A DNA stretch of 64,000 bases, taken from contig CAUYUJ010004002.1 of NCBI GenBank assembly GCA_963575745.1, positions 1,331,663 through 1,395,662 of the forward strand, read 5' to 3'. The DNA comes from Prorocentrum cordatum (Eukaryota > Sar > Dinophyceae > Prorocentrales > Prorocentraceae). A program made the translations under genes and the position numbers. Positions 18,815 through 30,419 of this stretch are shown here, in pieces. Under the pieces are notes generated by a model, which was not told the DNA's origin, did no database searches, and saw nothing but the letters and a program-made list of their open reading frames with translations. The stretch's first letter is position 1. Every line of letters starts with the position of its first letter.

Positions 18815-19100
18815 TGCTCTGTTGCACACGGTTGCTGTGGTGCACACAAGCGCCGTGATGTACACAGGCGCTGTAGTGCACGCAGGCATTGTGGTGTACA
18901 CTGGTGCTGTGTTGCACATGGCTGATGTGGTGTACGCAGGCGCCGCAGTGTACACAGGCGCTGTGGTGCCCGCAGGCACTGTGGCACACACTGGCGATGT
19001 GTTGCACGCGGCTGCTGTATTGTACATAAGCTTTGTGGTGTACGCAGGCGCTGTGGTGCACGCAGGCATTGTAGTGTACACAGGCGCTGTGGTGCGGATC
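18815..19100 (-). repeat. 18-bp satellite, inverted block
   Basis: Units read tgtggtgtacacaggcgc on the plus strand, the complement of the 18010-18345 unit. The spacer between blocks is about 470 bases. Confidence 0.85.
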
Positions 19101-19239
19101 GCCACCTACATCCTGCTGCTACCCGTCCGCGGCCATTCCTAGCCAATCCTGGACGCCGTCCTCGCCCCCGCCCCCCCCCTCCATCTGACGGCCGTCATCA
19201 GCCCGGAATAAAAGAACAGGCTCCAGCCGCGTCCGCGCG

Positions 19240-19320
19240 CACGACGACGATGAGCGACGAGCGACGAGCGACGAGCGACGAGCGACGAGGACGACGACGG
19301 CGACGACTGCGGACCAGACC
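19240..19320. repeat. GACGAGC minisatellite
   Basis: Tandem gacgagc heptamers that decay into (GAC)n. Confidence 0.8.
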
Positions 19321-19459
19321 CCTACGCGCATTCCTATGCGGACGCCTATGCGAATCCCGACGCGCACGGCGGCAGTGCCCGGGCTGGACGCACTGGGGGA
19401 GGCGTTGCGTTATTCGGGGTGGGGGCGGGGGCTATAACGCCCGCTATGCCCAAAGCAAA

Positions 19460-19880
19460 CAAGACGCACGCTTTTTATGGTTGGCTTGGTGGGGCCTCTC
19501 AGGCGTTCTTGGTGGTGTCGGACATGTGTGTATGCCTCTCAGGCGTGTTGTGTGTTGTGTGCATGTGAATTGCATTGATTATATTCTTGAGTGGTTCAAG
19601 CGGTTTGTGGGTGGTGGTTGAATTTGTTTGGGGGGCCTTCAGGCGTGTGTGGTGTTTTCGTATTGGTGGTTTGAGTGATGCATGTGATGATCGGGTGTTG
19701 GCCGATTCTTTTCTGACCTCTGAAGCGGTGTGGTGATGGTTTGCCGTGTTTGGTTTGATGGATCAAGCGGTGTCTGGTTGTTCCTTGAGGTGAGGGCCTA
19801 TTCCCAAGTGTGGCTTGTATTGATTGTGGGAATTATGAATTGTGATAATTCTGAATTGTTCACACGGTTTGGGGACGTGT
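19460..19880 (+). repeat. GT-rich degenerate satellite
   Basis: CCTCTCAGGCGTTCTTGGTG and TTCAAGCGGTTTGTGGG motifs. Same family as at 4.3 and 17 kb. Confidence 0.55.
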
Positions 19881-20107
19881 TGGGCCAAATTTGAAAACTA
19901 GCAGGAACACTTGCAATGCGAAACCATGAGGTAATCAACCCAACAGGAGCCAAACGATTACGAACACACAAGATGAGCCACTAAGGACCCAGTACAGGAG
20001 GACACAATCAACGAACCCACACAAGAGGAGCTCCTTAACTGATCCATACAAAACACCACACCAATACCATACACGCGAAGTAAATGATACGGGTTCGACA
20101 CCATGAG
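19881..20107. other. No recognised feature
   Basis: A-rich unique-looking sequence. Confidence 0.4.
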
Positions 20108-20263
20108 TTCATCCTGCTATTCCGCCTCCTCTTCTTCTTCTTCTTCATCATCAGCATCTCAATAACCATCATCATAATCATTCGCTCGCTCTCTTGTCCT
20201 CCCTCTCTCTCTCTCTCGCTCTTCCTCTCCCTCCCTCTCTCCCTCTTGCTTAGTGTTCCGCTA

Positions 20264-20301
<38 letters not shown>

Positions 20302-21230
20302 CATCTCTCGTTCTCTCTCTCTCTCTCTCCCTCTCTCTCTCTGTTTCTCGTTATCCCTCTTTCCTCTGCTCCTCTTCCTCTACAAGAAAAACGCTCGCAC
20401 CGAACTGGCCTTCACACGGTCCCCCCCCTCTTCCCCTTCATGTCCTGCTCCTGCTCTTGCCCCTGATCCTGCTCATCCTCCCCTTTCTCCTCCTCCTCCT
20501 CCTCCTCCCTTCCTCTCCCTCCTCCTCTCTCCTCTTTCTCCTCCCCTTCCCTCATTTCCCTTGTCTTTCCTCCTGCAATGAAGAGGGGGGGCCTGGAGCG
20601 GCCGAACCGATCAGACGCATGCGCTTATCCATTGCTAGGCGTGGGCCTGCTTGGTTGTTCGTGGCCCTCCTGCTCCTCCTCCTCCTCCTCCTCCTCCCAC
20701 CTCCTCCTCCTGCCTCCTCCTCCTCCTCCTCCTCCTCTTCCTCCTTCTCCTCCTCTTCCTCCTCCTCCATCTCCTCCTTCCCCTGTCTCCTGTTCCTCCT
20801 GTTTCTCATCCTCCTCCCCATCCCCCATCCCCCATCACCCCTCCCCCTCCTCCCCGATCCTGATAACCTCGTGCTGGCCTAACTCCTCCACCGCGTGTTC
20901 CTGCTGCTGCGTATCCTCCGCCATCTGCTGCAGTTTCCCCCGCCTGCTCCTCCACCACCCTCCTCGTCCTGTCCCTCCCCCGCCGCACCTCCCCCACCTC
21001 CTCCTCCATTTCCTCCACCTGCCCCACCACCTGCACCTGATTCCTGATTCCTGATGGCTGGAAAGAACGTCGATCGTAGCCCTCCCTCCCTCCTCCTCCT
21101 CCTCCTCCTTCCTCCTTCCTCCTCCTCCTCCTCCTCCTCCTTCTCCGCCTCCCTCCCCTCCTCCACCTCCCTCCCCTCCCCCCCCCCCCTTCTGCCTCCT
21201 TCCTTTTCTGACCCCCCCCACCACCACCAC
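20108..21230. repeat. Long pyrimidine-rich block: (CT)n and (CCT)n
   Basis: CTTCTT, (CT)n (about 20200-20350) and several (CCT)n arrays up to 21160, with short unique pieces at about 20560-20660 and 20870-21060. On the minus strand it is a purine tract, (AGG)n, directly downstream of the TSR exon at 21353-21248. Confidence 0.9.
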
Positions 21231-21247
21231 TTGGCGCGCGGCCGCTC

Positions 21248-21353
21248 CTGTGTTGCAGGGCCGCGCCTCCTGCGTCGCGCCGCAGGGCGTGCCCGCGTGC
21301 CTCGCGTGGGCGAGGACGCTGCGGGTGCGCTCCTGCACGCCGCCCTCGCACTC
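21248..21353 (-). CDS. Thrombospondin type 1 repeat exon (second half of a TSR), exon 6
   Basis: From the acceptor (cgcccAG, 21355/21354) the phase-0 frame reads ECEGGVQERTRSVL, then AHARHAGTPCGATQEARPCN, then T. This has GG-x-Q-x-R-x-R and the closing C-x(n)-E-x(3)-C pair of a TSR. It joins the exon ending at 41043 (FSECSKACTR) without a phase change. The result is SKACTR-ECEGG-VQERTR, the canonical CS-x-x-C...GG-x-x-x-R core. Two ends are possible. A GA donor after ACAG (47/46) leaves one base, which fits the phase-1 start of the next exon at 3210 and gives CNTG-SCDEDC. A GT donor after CGCCAA (21231) would instead end in phase 0. GA and GC donors are established in dinoflagellates. A (GCA)n tract lies just upstream and (AGG)n downstream. 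Confidence 0.65.
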
Positions 21354-21369
21354 CTGGGCGCGGGCGCCG

Positions 21370-21440
<71 letters not shown>
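21370..21440. repeat. (TGC)n microsatellite
   Basis: About 23 TGC triplets, read as CAG triplets on the minus strand immediately before the exon 6 acceptor. Confidence 0.95.
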
Positions 21441-21443
<3 letters not shown>

Positions 21444-21444
21444 T

Positions 21445-21489
21445 GACGACGACGACGACGACGGCGACGAGGACGACGAGGACGACGAG

Positions 21490-21533
<44 letters not shown>

Positions 21534-21675
21534 GGACGACGACGACGACGGCGACGAGGACGACGACGACGACGACCACGACGAAGACGACGATGGCTAC
21601 GACGACGACGGCTACGACGACGGCGACGGCGAAGGCTACGACGACGACGACAACGACGCCGCCGCCGCCGGTGTT
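21445..21675. repeat. (GAC)n array with GGC interruptions
   Basis: The plus-strand frame gives a poly-Asp/Glu protein that begins as an antisense reading of the TSR exon. I treat it as a repeat, not a gene. Confidence 0.9.
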
Positions 21676-22230
21676 CTGCTCAATGGCCGTCAAGGTGGCT
21701 CCGAGAGGGCACCCAAGGCCCTTTTTTGCAGCTGCTGGCGGCACGTGCCTCTGCGGCGGAGTTGGGGAACAAAAATCGACCTGGATCGGCGATCTTGTCT
21801 CCAGGCTGGCATCCTGTACAGGGCCCGGCAAGGCGGCCTATAGCCCAGGAGGCTGAAAGCTGTCTGCACCATCGGGCCCCCGTCGTCACAACCCTGAGAT
21901 CCGAAGGCGCGAGCAAAATTGAAATATCGTGAAAGCAACAACACAAACACACACACACGACCAGAGCTCGAGACCCAAAACCACATGAGAACGCCCGGCT
22001 CGGAAGAAAAATTGGCACGCCAGGGTCTCAGGGAAGGCCATCTCGATCGACGGAGGCCGAGAAGAGTAGTCAGAGGTTGCCAGCGAAGAGCCGCCCAGAG
22101 CGTACCCCTTGCCTGAAGCCCTCAAGGCCTCGAACAGGGCCGCCTCCCCTTTTGATCCACCTCCACCCCCCTCCAGGCCCGCCATCCCCCCTCCAGGCCC
22201 GCCATCAAGGCAGCTCTCTTGGGCGACTGC
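21676..22230. other. No recognised feature
   Basis: Mixed sequence with several overlapping frames and no motif. A duplicated gccatc(c/a)-ccctccaggcc stretch occurs near 22170-22205. Confidence 0.3.
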
Positions 22231-22420
22231 TTTTGGATGGGCTGGCGAGGATACTTTCCCGTCGCGTCCGCAAGCGAAAACGCAGGCGGCGTCCGAAGTC
22301 AGCCTGGGCTACGAGCCAAACCTAGTTACCTAAGCGCTGGCGAGGATACTTTTTGGTCGCGGCCGCAAGACGACGGTCAGGCGGCGTGGGCAACGTCCGG
22401 GCCACGGGCGAGGCTAATTG
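22231..22420 (+). repeat. Tandem CTGGCGAGGATAC repeat
   Basis: gctggcgaggatacttt occurs at about 22237 and 22337, each followed by a related GTCGCG-CGCAAG stretch. A third actggcgaggatac lies near 22590. Confidence 0.5.
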
Positions 22421-22639
22421 CTAAGCAGAGGCGCCGGCCGGCCCCCTCAGAAGGCGACTGCAGGCTGGGTGACGCTGAACTGGCTGGCGTACTGCAAGCT
22501 CGGGCACGTGCACTGGACAAAATGACCAGAATTCGAGTGGCCAACGCATACGGTGCCTGCCACAGTATGAGACGTGAACCAGGACAACACTGGCGAGGAT
22601 ACGCGGAGCGTCAAGGAATTGCTGCTCTCTCTACTACTG

Positions 22640-22745
22640 TCAGGGACTTCTGCGCAGCGTGTCGCGGCGGTGGCCCTGGCGACAAGCGACGCCCTGCTAC
22701 AAGCGGATGTCGTGTTGATCCGCTCCGCGGGGCAGAAGGCTGAGA
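22640..22745 (+). other. Exon-like duplicated segment, copy 1
   Basis: About 90 bases closely resemble 46520-46625. In matching frames they read SAQRVAAVALATSDALLQAD here and YAQRVDAVAPAIRDALLQVD there, which suggests a shared coding ancestry. Here the frame runs on into an acidic low-complexity tail. Splice limits and function are unknown. Confidence 0.4.
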
Positions 22746-23138
22746 AAGAGGAGGAAGGGGAGGAGGCGGAGACAGGAGGGGGGGTCAGTCTCACCAGACC
22801 GACGGTACGCTCGGGGGACGGGCTCGGAACTTCTGTGTCTATCCTCGCGCAGTCCACGTGCCAGAGCAAGAGAAATCCAAGCCGGCCCTCTGGGCGGCTA
22901 GGATAGCTTGGAGTAGTTCCCAGGGCTCTCCCCTGCAATCTTTGAAAGTCGTGGGGATGGGGTCAGCCCCCCTCCCAAACCCCGCGCAGGATCAGTCAGC
23001 ATCGAATCGGGAAGCTGGACCGAATCGAAAGCTTCGGAGGCTCACGGCAAACAATCGACTTGGAAGGTCTGATCGAATCGAGGCATCGAATCGGGAAATC
23101 CTATCAGCCCTCTGGGCGTAGGTGTTTCAACGAATTGT

Positions 23139-23170
23139 GTGTTCTCTCTCTCTCTCTCTCTCTCTCTCTG
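23139..23170. repeat. (CT)n microsatellite
   Basis: About 16 uninterrupted CT units. Confidence 0.95.
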
Positions 23171-23209
23171 CCAAAATCCATCACTTCCCTGCTCAGGGGA
23201 ACGGTTTAT

Positions 23210-23690
23210 CACTGCTTTTTATTCATAGACACCCTCTCCCCCGCCCGACTGCGGGCCAACCCGAAACATGCCCCCCCCAACCATCCCTACCACAAAAAAT
23301 ATACAGAATGCACTTCGCCTCCATATCTGGAGCATGCGCGGGCACCCCGCGACCACTTTGCATTGGTTTTTGATAAGGGCGGCAGGAGTGCTGTCATGCT
23401 GCTCGCTGCGCGCAAGCCAACCATTCCTGTCAAAGAACACTGCATAATGCACTTTGCCTACACATCTGGAGCGTGCGCGGGCGCTCCGCGACCACTTTGC
23501 ATTGGTTTTTGAAAGAACGGCGGGTGTGCCGTCATGCTGCTCGCTGCGCGCAAGCTAACCATCCCTGTCAAAAAGCAATACAAAGTGCACTTTGCCTCCA
23601 CATCTGAAGCATGCGCGGGCGCTCCGCGACCACTTTGCACTAGTTTTGGACAGGGACGGCGGGGGTGCCGGCATGTTGCTGAAACGCGGA
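23210..23690 (+). repeat. About 140-bp tandem repeat
   Basis: CATGCGCGGGCRCYCCGCGACCACTTTGCA-like blocks recur near 23333, 23473 and 23610, with a GTCATGCTGCTCGCTGCGCG stretch between. At least three copies. Confidence 0.75.
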
Positions 23691-24430
23691 GCACGTGCCG
23701 CACCTGGCGCGCATGGCTCGCTTGGGCAGGGTGCCTGGTGCAACTGGGACCCGTGGCGCACGTGGCAAGCGTGGCGCTCCTAAGCAATATGCTGAGACTC
23801 CCTCGGGTGTTACTTGTATGTTGGGAGGGCGGGTGGGAGTGAGCGAGACGGCTTGCGGGCAAAGCGGGGGCCTCGATCACTGTTCCCACTATTCAATATA
23901 CAGCCCCTCCCCCACCCGGCCGGCGGCCAACCTGGAACCATGACGACCCCATGAGGGCTACACCCCCACCATCCTTGTTTAAAAACCATACAAAACGCAC
24001 TCTAATCCCATCCGCCTTCTGGTCGCAGGTGGTCGACCGACTGGTTTGACACATCAGTGGCTGCTGCCCTTCTCGCACGCTTGTTTCTCATGCGTGGAGG
24101 GGGGGGGCCGCGCGCGCTGGTCAGCAGCTGCAAGCGTGCGCCGGGGCGTGCGCAATTGCTGGCGTAGCAACGGTTGCGGCGCACGCAGGTGGAGCCCGTA
24201 TTGCTTCCCTGTGGCTGGCGCACATTGCGCGGCTGGAGCACGTGGAACACTGGGCGCACGTGGAGCACGTGCCGCACCTGGCGCGCCTGGCACGCTCGGA
24301 CCTTCAGGGTCTGGTGCATCTGGAACCCGTGGCGTCTGCGGCGTTCTTACGCGACATGCTGACTCCCGGGTGTTACGCATGTGTTCGGAGGGCGGGTGGG
24401 AGTGAGCAAGACAGCTTCCGGGCGGGTGGG
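23690..24430 (+). repeat. Duplicated block with GGCGCACCTGG minisatellite
   Basis: A 9-12-base ggcgcacctgg-like minisatellite (23690-23780; 24215-24310) is followed each time by ggagggcgggtgggagtgag (about 23823 and 24390), so a block of roughly 500-560 bases is duplicated. Confidence 0.55.
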
Positions 24431-24489
24431 AAGCGTGACCCCTCTCCCTACCCCCCCCCGCTGGGCCGGACGGGGCGGCCCGCGAGGGG

Positions 24490-24790
24490 GTAGAGCGTCC
24501 GAGATGGCCCAGGATGGCTTTCAGAGGGCCTCACAGATGGCCCAAGATGCCTCACGATACCTGAAGATGTTCAAGGTAGCATCCGGCAGACATCCGAGAG
24601 GACTCAAGGCGGCCCCAAGACGGCTTCACGTGCCTCCGGGCCCTCCACGGAGCCCCCCAAGAGGCAAACATACTTCAAGGCCTAAGGATCGCCTCCGACG
24701 GTCTGGCCGAGCACGGCTCACGACAGCCTCCGGGAGGCCTCCAGGAAGCCTCCGAGACTGGCATCTGCAGGAGGCGTTCGGAGGCCCACG
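24490..24790 (-). repeat. GGCCCAAGATGCC-type degenerate satellite
   Basis: Loose repeats of gatggcccaagatgcctca. Same family as 16240-16930, in inverse orientation. Confidence 0.5.
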
Positions 24791-25025
24791 CGCACATCTC
24801 GCCTCGGCGCTGGCGCCCCTGCCTGATTACTTCCTTTCCAACTTGGAAAGGAAGCACCGGCTCGCCTCGGCGCTGTGCGCCGAGGCGACTCTGACTCGGT
24901 GCCTGATTACTGCCTTTCCAACTTTCCTTTCCATCTCGCCTCGGCGCTGTGCGCCGACCCTTGGACCAAGGGTCGGCGCACATTCTTCTGATCCGCGGGT
25001 CGAGAGCGCACCTCTTCCGGTCGAA
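24791..25025. repeat. CTCGCCTCGGCGCTG repeats with a 33-bp palindrome
   Basis: Three copies of tcgcctcggcgctg and two of gcctgattactKcctttccaac. At 24949-24981, gtgcgccgacccttgg is followed by one base and its exact complement, a 16-bp perfect stem. Confidence 0.8.
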
Positions 25026-25689
25026 GCTAAGCGGGCCGCGCGAAGCTTGAATTGGGCGGAGGGGCGGAGGGAGGAAGCGGCGGCGCCTCAGAGCGAGGCC
25101 GAGAGGAGGGAAAAAAGGTCGGCGCACATGCAAACGTCGAGCAGCGTCGGACCGTCGGAGCATCGGAATCGAATCCGATCGGGCTGGCCGGAATCGATGT
25201 CGACTTGGATCAATCGGATCGAGATCGAACTGGCCCCCCACGTCGCACCACTCCCCCTCGCCAGTGGGCTGGAGGTGGCCAGCCGTCTGGCGTGGCGGCC
25301 GCCCCCGGAAATCCGGCGCGAGATGGACGAGCAAGGCATGAGAAAATCTCTGCTGGGCGCGATTCGAACTTTCGCAGGTACTCTTGTGACGGTGTTGACT
25401 CGCCTGTGGGGTCCACTTTGGGCCTCTTTGGTGCTCTCTGGAGCCGTCCTGTGGGCTTTTTTGTGCATGTGCAAGCTTTGGTGGTTGGGCTGAGCCTCGA
25501 ATCTGAGGGTTCGGAGGGCCACCCGATGCCCTCTGAGGGCCCCCTTGGGCTGATCGTGGGGGCCTTTGAGGCCCTCTGGGGGCTCTTCCGGCCCCTTTCG
25601 GAGCCGGTCGGCAGGCCATCTTGAGGTCTCAGATGTCCATTGGAAGCAGAAAAGGCGAGACAGCCAGAATCACGAACATGAACGTAGCA
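25026..25689. other. Spacer with GGGCCTTTGAGGCCCTC-type repeats
   Basis: GC-rich sequence. Weak ggccctctg repeats at 25390-25620. Long frames on both strands carry no recognisable domain. Confidence 0.35.
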
Positions 25690-26100
25690 CCCCGCAGTCG
25701 CGGATAAGAGTGAGGAGGCGGCGGGGACGTCTGCAGTCTGCAAGGCTCTGAAGAAGCCCGCCGCAAGCGCCTAGTTTTTACAATTTTTACAACGAGACCG
25801 CCGCAGGCGCCGATATTTCGCTAAAGCAATGTGGGTGGGTCGCGGGGTGGGTCGCGGGGTGGGTCGCGGGCGGGTCGCGGGTGGGTCGCGGGTGGGTCGC
25901 AGGTGGGTCGCGGGTGGGTTGCGGGCGGGTCGCGGGGTGGGTCGCGGGTGGGTCGCGGGTGGGTCGCGGGGTGGGTCGCGGGTGGGTCGCGGGTGAGTCG
26001 CGGGCGGGTCGCGGGGTGGGTCGCGGGTGGGTGGCAGGCGGAGTCGCGGGGGGGACGACGCCAAACAACAACAACAACAACAACAACAACAATCATTTTA
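25690..26100 (+). repeat. Composite GGTCGCGGGT/(CAA)n element, copy 1
   Basis: A conserved left part (gttgcgga-like start; ctgaagaagcccgccgca at 25752) is followed by about 22 units of gggtcgcgggtg, then ggggggacgacgccaaa and (CAA)n. It shares order and sequence with 53590-54035 (inverted) and 62540-63120. Confidence 0.8.
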
Positions 26101-29100
26101 CCCGAACGCGTGGTGTTCTCCCCAGTGCCAGGGTTTTCATACGACACCAGGCAATACCCCCACTTCGTGGGGGGGCATTACAAGCTCTACCAAATATCCA
26201 AACGACTCTTCGCGACCACCCAAACCCAGCTTCCCGCCCTATGACGTTGGGACACTTCACTTCGTGGCGTGCGGACGACCGTGGCTACTACACTGGCGTG
26301 GGGTACACACCCACAGAACCCAATGGTTTTTGGAGATTTCGGCGTGCGCGCGCGAAGAAAAAACGAATGTGTCCCGCATGGTATTATTTGACAGGGATGA
26401 TGGCCCTGGCAGGTGCGCAACCGTTGTCGCAGAAGTTCGAAAAAGTTGCTCGCAAAAGCCCGTTTGACAGAAATGTTTAAAAAGTGTTGGTTTCCTACGA
26501 ATCCGCAAGAGCGCGCGGGATGAGATTTTGACATTTTTTTGTTGAAAAACCATTGGTTTTTTGATGTTTTTATGTTAAAATCGTTCCGAACACTAAGCTT
26601 TTGGAAGGATTTCGTCTTGCGCGCGCGAATGTCCACTTTACCTTATTTTTTGCAAGGGATTCTTGAAATTTGATTATATTTGAACAAGAAATTTCATTTT
26701 ATAGTGTTTTTTGCAAGGGAAAGCGGGGGGGAACAAAAAACCGGATCCGGACACATCCACTTTTCTGAAGCTTTCGCGAAAATGATGAAAATGTAGCTGC
26801 GGCCTAGGTTTTGGAGGGGGGTCGTGCACCAGGGGCCCCAACAATAATTATTCTTTAGAAGTAATAATGTTCAACAACAACAACAACAACAATCATTTAC
26901 CCTGGGGACACTCCGTTCTCACCAGTGCCAGGGTTTTCATAGGAGGCGGGCAATACCCCCACTTTGTGGGGGGGCCGGTTCAAGCTCTACCAAATTTCCA
27001 AACGACTCTTCGCCACCACCCACACCCAGCTTCCCGCCCTATGACGTTCGGACACTTCACTTCGTGGCCTGCGGACGACCGTGGCTACTACACTGGCGCA
27101 TGGGTACAGTGACTTGTTGTGGTAACATTTTCTGGACGCTAGCTTAGTATACGACTTTTCCCCCTGTTCCAACACTGGACACCTATACTGGTTTTTGGAA
27201 AAACCATTGTTTTTTTTAGGATTCGGACAGCGCGCGCGGGTAGAAATTTTGAAAAGTCGTGCAGGTGTTTTTCGAGGACCTACGGTGCGATTCGTGTGAT
27301 TTTATGATGCGCGGTGCTAAAATTCTTAAGAACCCAATGGTTTTTGGAGATTTCGGCGTGCGCGCGCGAAGAAAAAACGAATGTGTCCCGCATGGTATTA
27401 TTTGACAGGGATGATGGCCCTGGCAGGTGCGCAACCGTTGTCGCAGAAGTTCGAAAAAGTTGCTCGCAAAAGCCCGTTTGACAGAAATGTTTAAAAAGTG
27501 TTGGGTTTCCTACGAATCCGCAAGAGCGCGCGGGATGAGATTTTGACATTTTTTGTTGAAAAACCATTGGTTTTTTGATGTTTTTATGTTAAAATCGCTC
27601 CGAACACTAAGCTTTTGGAAGGATTTCGTCTTGCGCGCGCGAATGTCCACTTTACCTTATTTTTTGCAAGGGATTCTTGAAATTTGATTATATTAGAACA
27701 AGAAATGTCATTTTATAGTGTTTTTTGCAAGGGAAAACGGATTACAACAAAACAACCGGATCTGGATCACATCGTTTTACCTGAGGCTTCCTCACGAAAA
27801 TGATGAAAATGTAGCTGCGGCCTAGGCGGCGCAGGGGGGGCGCGCACCAGGGGCCCAACAATAATTATTCTTTAGAATTAATAATGTTCAACAACAACAA
27901 CAACAATTACTTTACCCGAACGCTCAGTGTTCTCACCAGTGCCAGGGTTTTCATGCGACGCCAGCCAATACCCCCACTTTGTGGGGGGGGCGGTTCAAGC
28001 TCTACCAAATTTCCAAACGACTCTTCGCCACCACCCACACCCAGCTTCCCGCCCTATGACGTTCGGACACTTCACTTCGTGTCCTGCGGACGACCGTGGC
28101 TACTACACTGGCGTGGAGTACACACCCACAGAAGTTGTTAAGCCTACGTTCGTACACCCACAGAAGTTGTTAAGCCTTGTTAACCCACAGAAGTTGTTAA
28201 GCCTTCCACAGAACATCTGTTGCATATGATGCATATGGTACATGATACACATGATACACATGATACGTACTCACAAGATAGTTGATCACATCTTTAGGGC
28301 AAATTCCTGAGGGATGTGGGAATACACAAGAGAGAGAGGATATGGTTGTCCCGATGGTTGTCTCGATGGTTGTCCCGATGGTTGTCCTGATGGTTGTGGT
28401 TGTCCCGATCGTTGTCCCGATGATTGTCCCGATGGTTGTCCTGATGGTTGTGCTTGTCCCGATCGTTGTCCCGATGACTGTCCCGATGATTGTCCCGATG
28501 GTTGTCCCGATGGTTGTTCCGATGGTTGTCCCGATGGTTGTCCCGATGGTTGTGAGCGATGCCGGATCCTCACGCCCCCCGCAGGAGGAGGAGGAGGAGG
28601 TAGAAATTTTGAAAAGTCGTGCAGGTGTTTTTCGAGGACCTACGGTGCGATTCGTGTGATTTTATGATGCGCGGTGCTAAAATTCTTAAGAAGCCCAATA
28701 GTTTTTGGAGATTTCGGCGTGCGCGCGCGAAGAAAAAACGAATGTGTCCCGCATGGTATTATTTGACAGGGATGATGGCCCTGGCAGGTGCGCAACCGTT
28801 GTCGCAGAAGTTCGAAAAAGTTGCTCGCAAAAGCCCGTTTGACAGAAATGTTTAAAAAGTGTTGGGTTTCCTACGAATCCGCAAGAGCGCGCGGGATGAG
28901 ATTTTGACAATTTTTGTTGAAAAACCATTGGTTTTTTGATGTTTTTATGTTAAAATCGCTGCGAACACTAAGGTTTTGGAAGGATTTCGTCTTGCGCGCG
29001 CGAATGTCCACTTTACCTTATTTTTTGCAAGGGATTCTTGAAATTTGATTATATTAGAACAAGAAATGTCATTTTCTATTGTTTTTTGCAAGGGAAAGCG

Positions 29101-30240
29101 GATTACAACAAAACAACCGGATCTGTACACACCCTCTTTTCTGAGGCTTCCTCACGAAAATGATGAAAATGTAGCTGCGGCCTAGGCGGCGCAGGGGGGG
29201 GGCGCACCAGGGGGCCCAACAATAATTATTCTTTAGAATAAATAATGTTCAACAATTACTTCTAGCACGTGGGGACACCCGGTTCTCACCAGTGCCAGGG
29301 TTTTCATACGACGCCCGCCAATACCCCCACTTTGTGGGGGGGCCGGTTCAAGCTCTACCACATTTCCAAACGACTCTTCGCCACCACCCACACCCAGCTT
29401 CCCGCCCTATGACGTTCGGACACTTCACTTCGTGGCCTGCGGACGACCGTGGCTACTACACTGGCGCATGGGTACTACACGCGCATGGGTACAGAGCTTG
29501 CGAAAGTAGCTCGCGCGAGCTCATGTAACATAAATGTTGAAAACCATTGGTTTTTTAGGATTCGGACAGCGCGCGCGGGTAGAAATTTTGAAAATTCGTA
29601 CGGGTGTTTTTCGAGGACCTACGGTGCGATTCGTATGATTTTATGTTGCGCGGTGCTAAAATTCCTAAGAAACCCAATGGTTTTTGAAGATTTCGGCGTG
29701 CGCGCGCGAAGAAAAAACGAATGTGTCCCGCATGGTATTATTTGACAGGGGATGATGGCCCTGGCAGGTGCGCAACCGTTGTTGGAGAAGTTCGAAGCAC
29801 GTGAAAAAGTTGCTCGCAAAAGCCCGTTTGACAGAAATGTTTAAAAAGTGTTGGGTTTCCTACAAATCCGCAAGAGCGCGCGGGATGAAATTTTTGACAT
29901 TTTTTTTGAAAAAACCATTGGTTTTTTTGATGTTTTTATGTTAAAATCGTTACGAAAACTAAGGTTTTGGAAGGATTTCGTCTTGCGCGCGCGAATGTCC
30001 ACTTTACCTTATTTTTTTGCAAGGGATTCTTGAAGTTTGGTTATGTTAGAACAAGAAATGTCCACTTTAGCTTATTTTTTGCAAGGGAAAACAGGGGACA
30101 ACAAAACAACCGGATCCGGACACCCACGTTTTGCCTGAGACTTCCTCACGAAAATGATAAAAAATGTGGCTGCGGCCTAGGCGCGGCGAGGGGGCCGCGC
30201 ACCAGGGGTCCCAACAATAATTATTCTTTAGAATAAAGAA
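26060..30240 (+). repeat. About 1-kb tandem array (four copies)
   Basis: Each unit holds (CAA)n, then cagtgccagggttttcata (26123, 26920, 27940, 29290), ccctatgacgttcggacac, aatggtttttggagatttcg with gcgtgcgcgcgcgaag (about 26317, 27329, 28695, 29670), gcgcgcgaatgtccacttta with ttttttgcaagggattc, and ends in caacaataattattctttag. Copies are collinear with indels. No frame is conserved as coding. A shorter relative lies at 52095-52620. Confidence 0.85.
28325..28562 (+). repeat. 12-bp GTTGTCCCGATG minisatellite
   Basis: About 19 units inserted within one copy of the 1-kb array. Translated it gives the four-residue pattern PDGC. Confidence 0.9.
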
Positions 30241-30320
30241 TGTTCAACAACAACAACAACAACAGCAACAACAACAACAACAACAACACCAACACCAACA
30301 CCAACACCAACAACAACAAG
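30240..30320. repeat. (CAA)n microsatellite
   Basis: CAA with CAC interruptions at the end of the 1-kb array. Confidence 0.9.
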
Positions 30321-30419
30321 TTGGAAAAGGCGCGCGTGGGAGCCCCGGCCGCTCCCCCCCCAGCAACCGAGCAACCGAGCAACACTCTGTGGGGGTCTCC
30401 TGGGGGCGCCAAGGATTCC

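Noticed and set aside
21250-21843. Plus-strand 197-residue acidic ORF with poly-Ala and poly-Asp
   Set aside because: It begins as the antisense of the TSR exon at 21353-21248 and continues as translated (TGC)n and (GAC)n. No evidence beyond the repeats.
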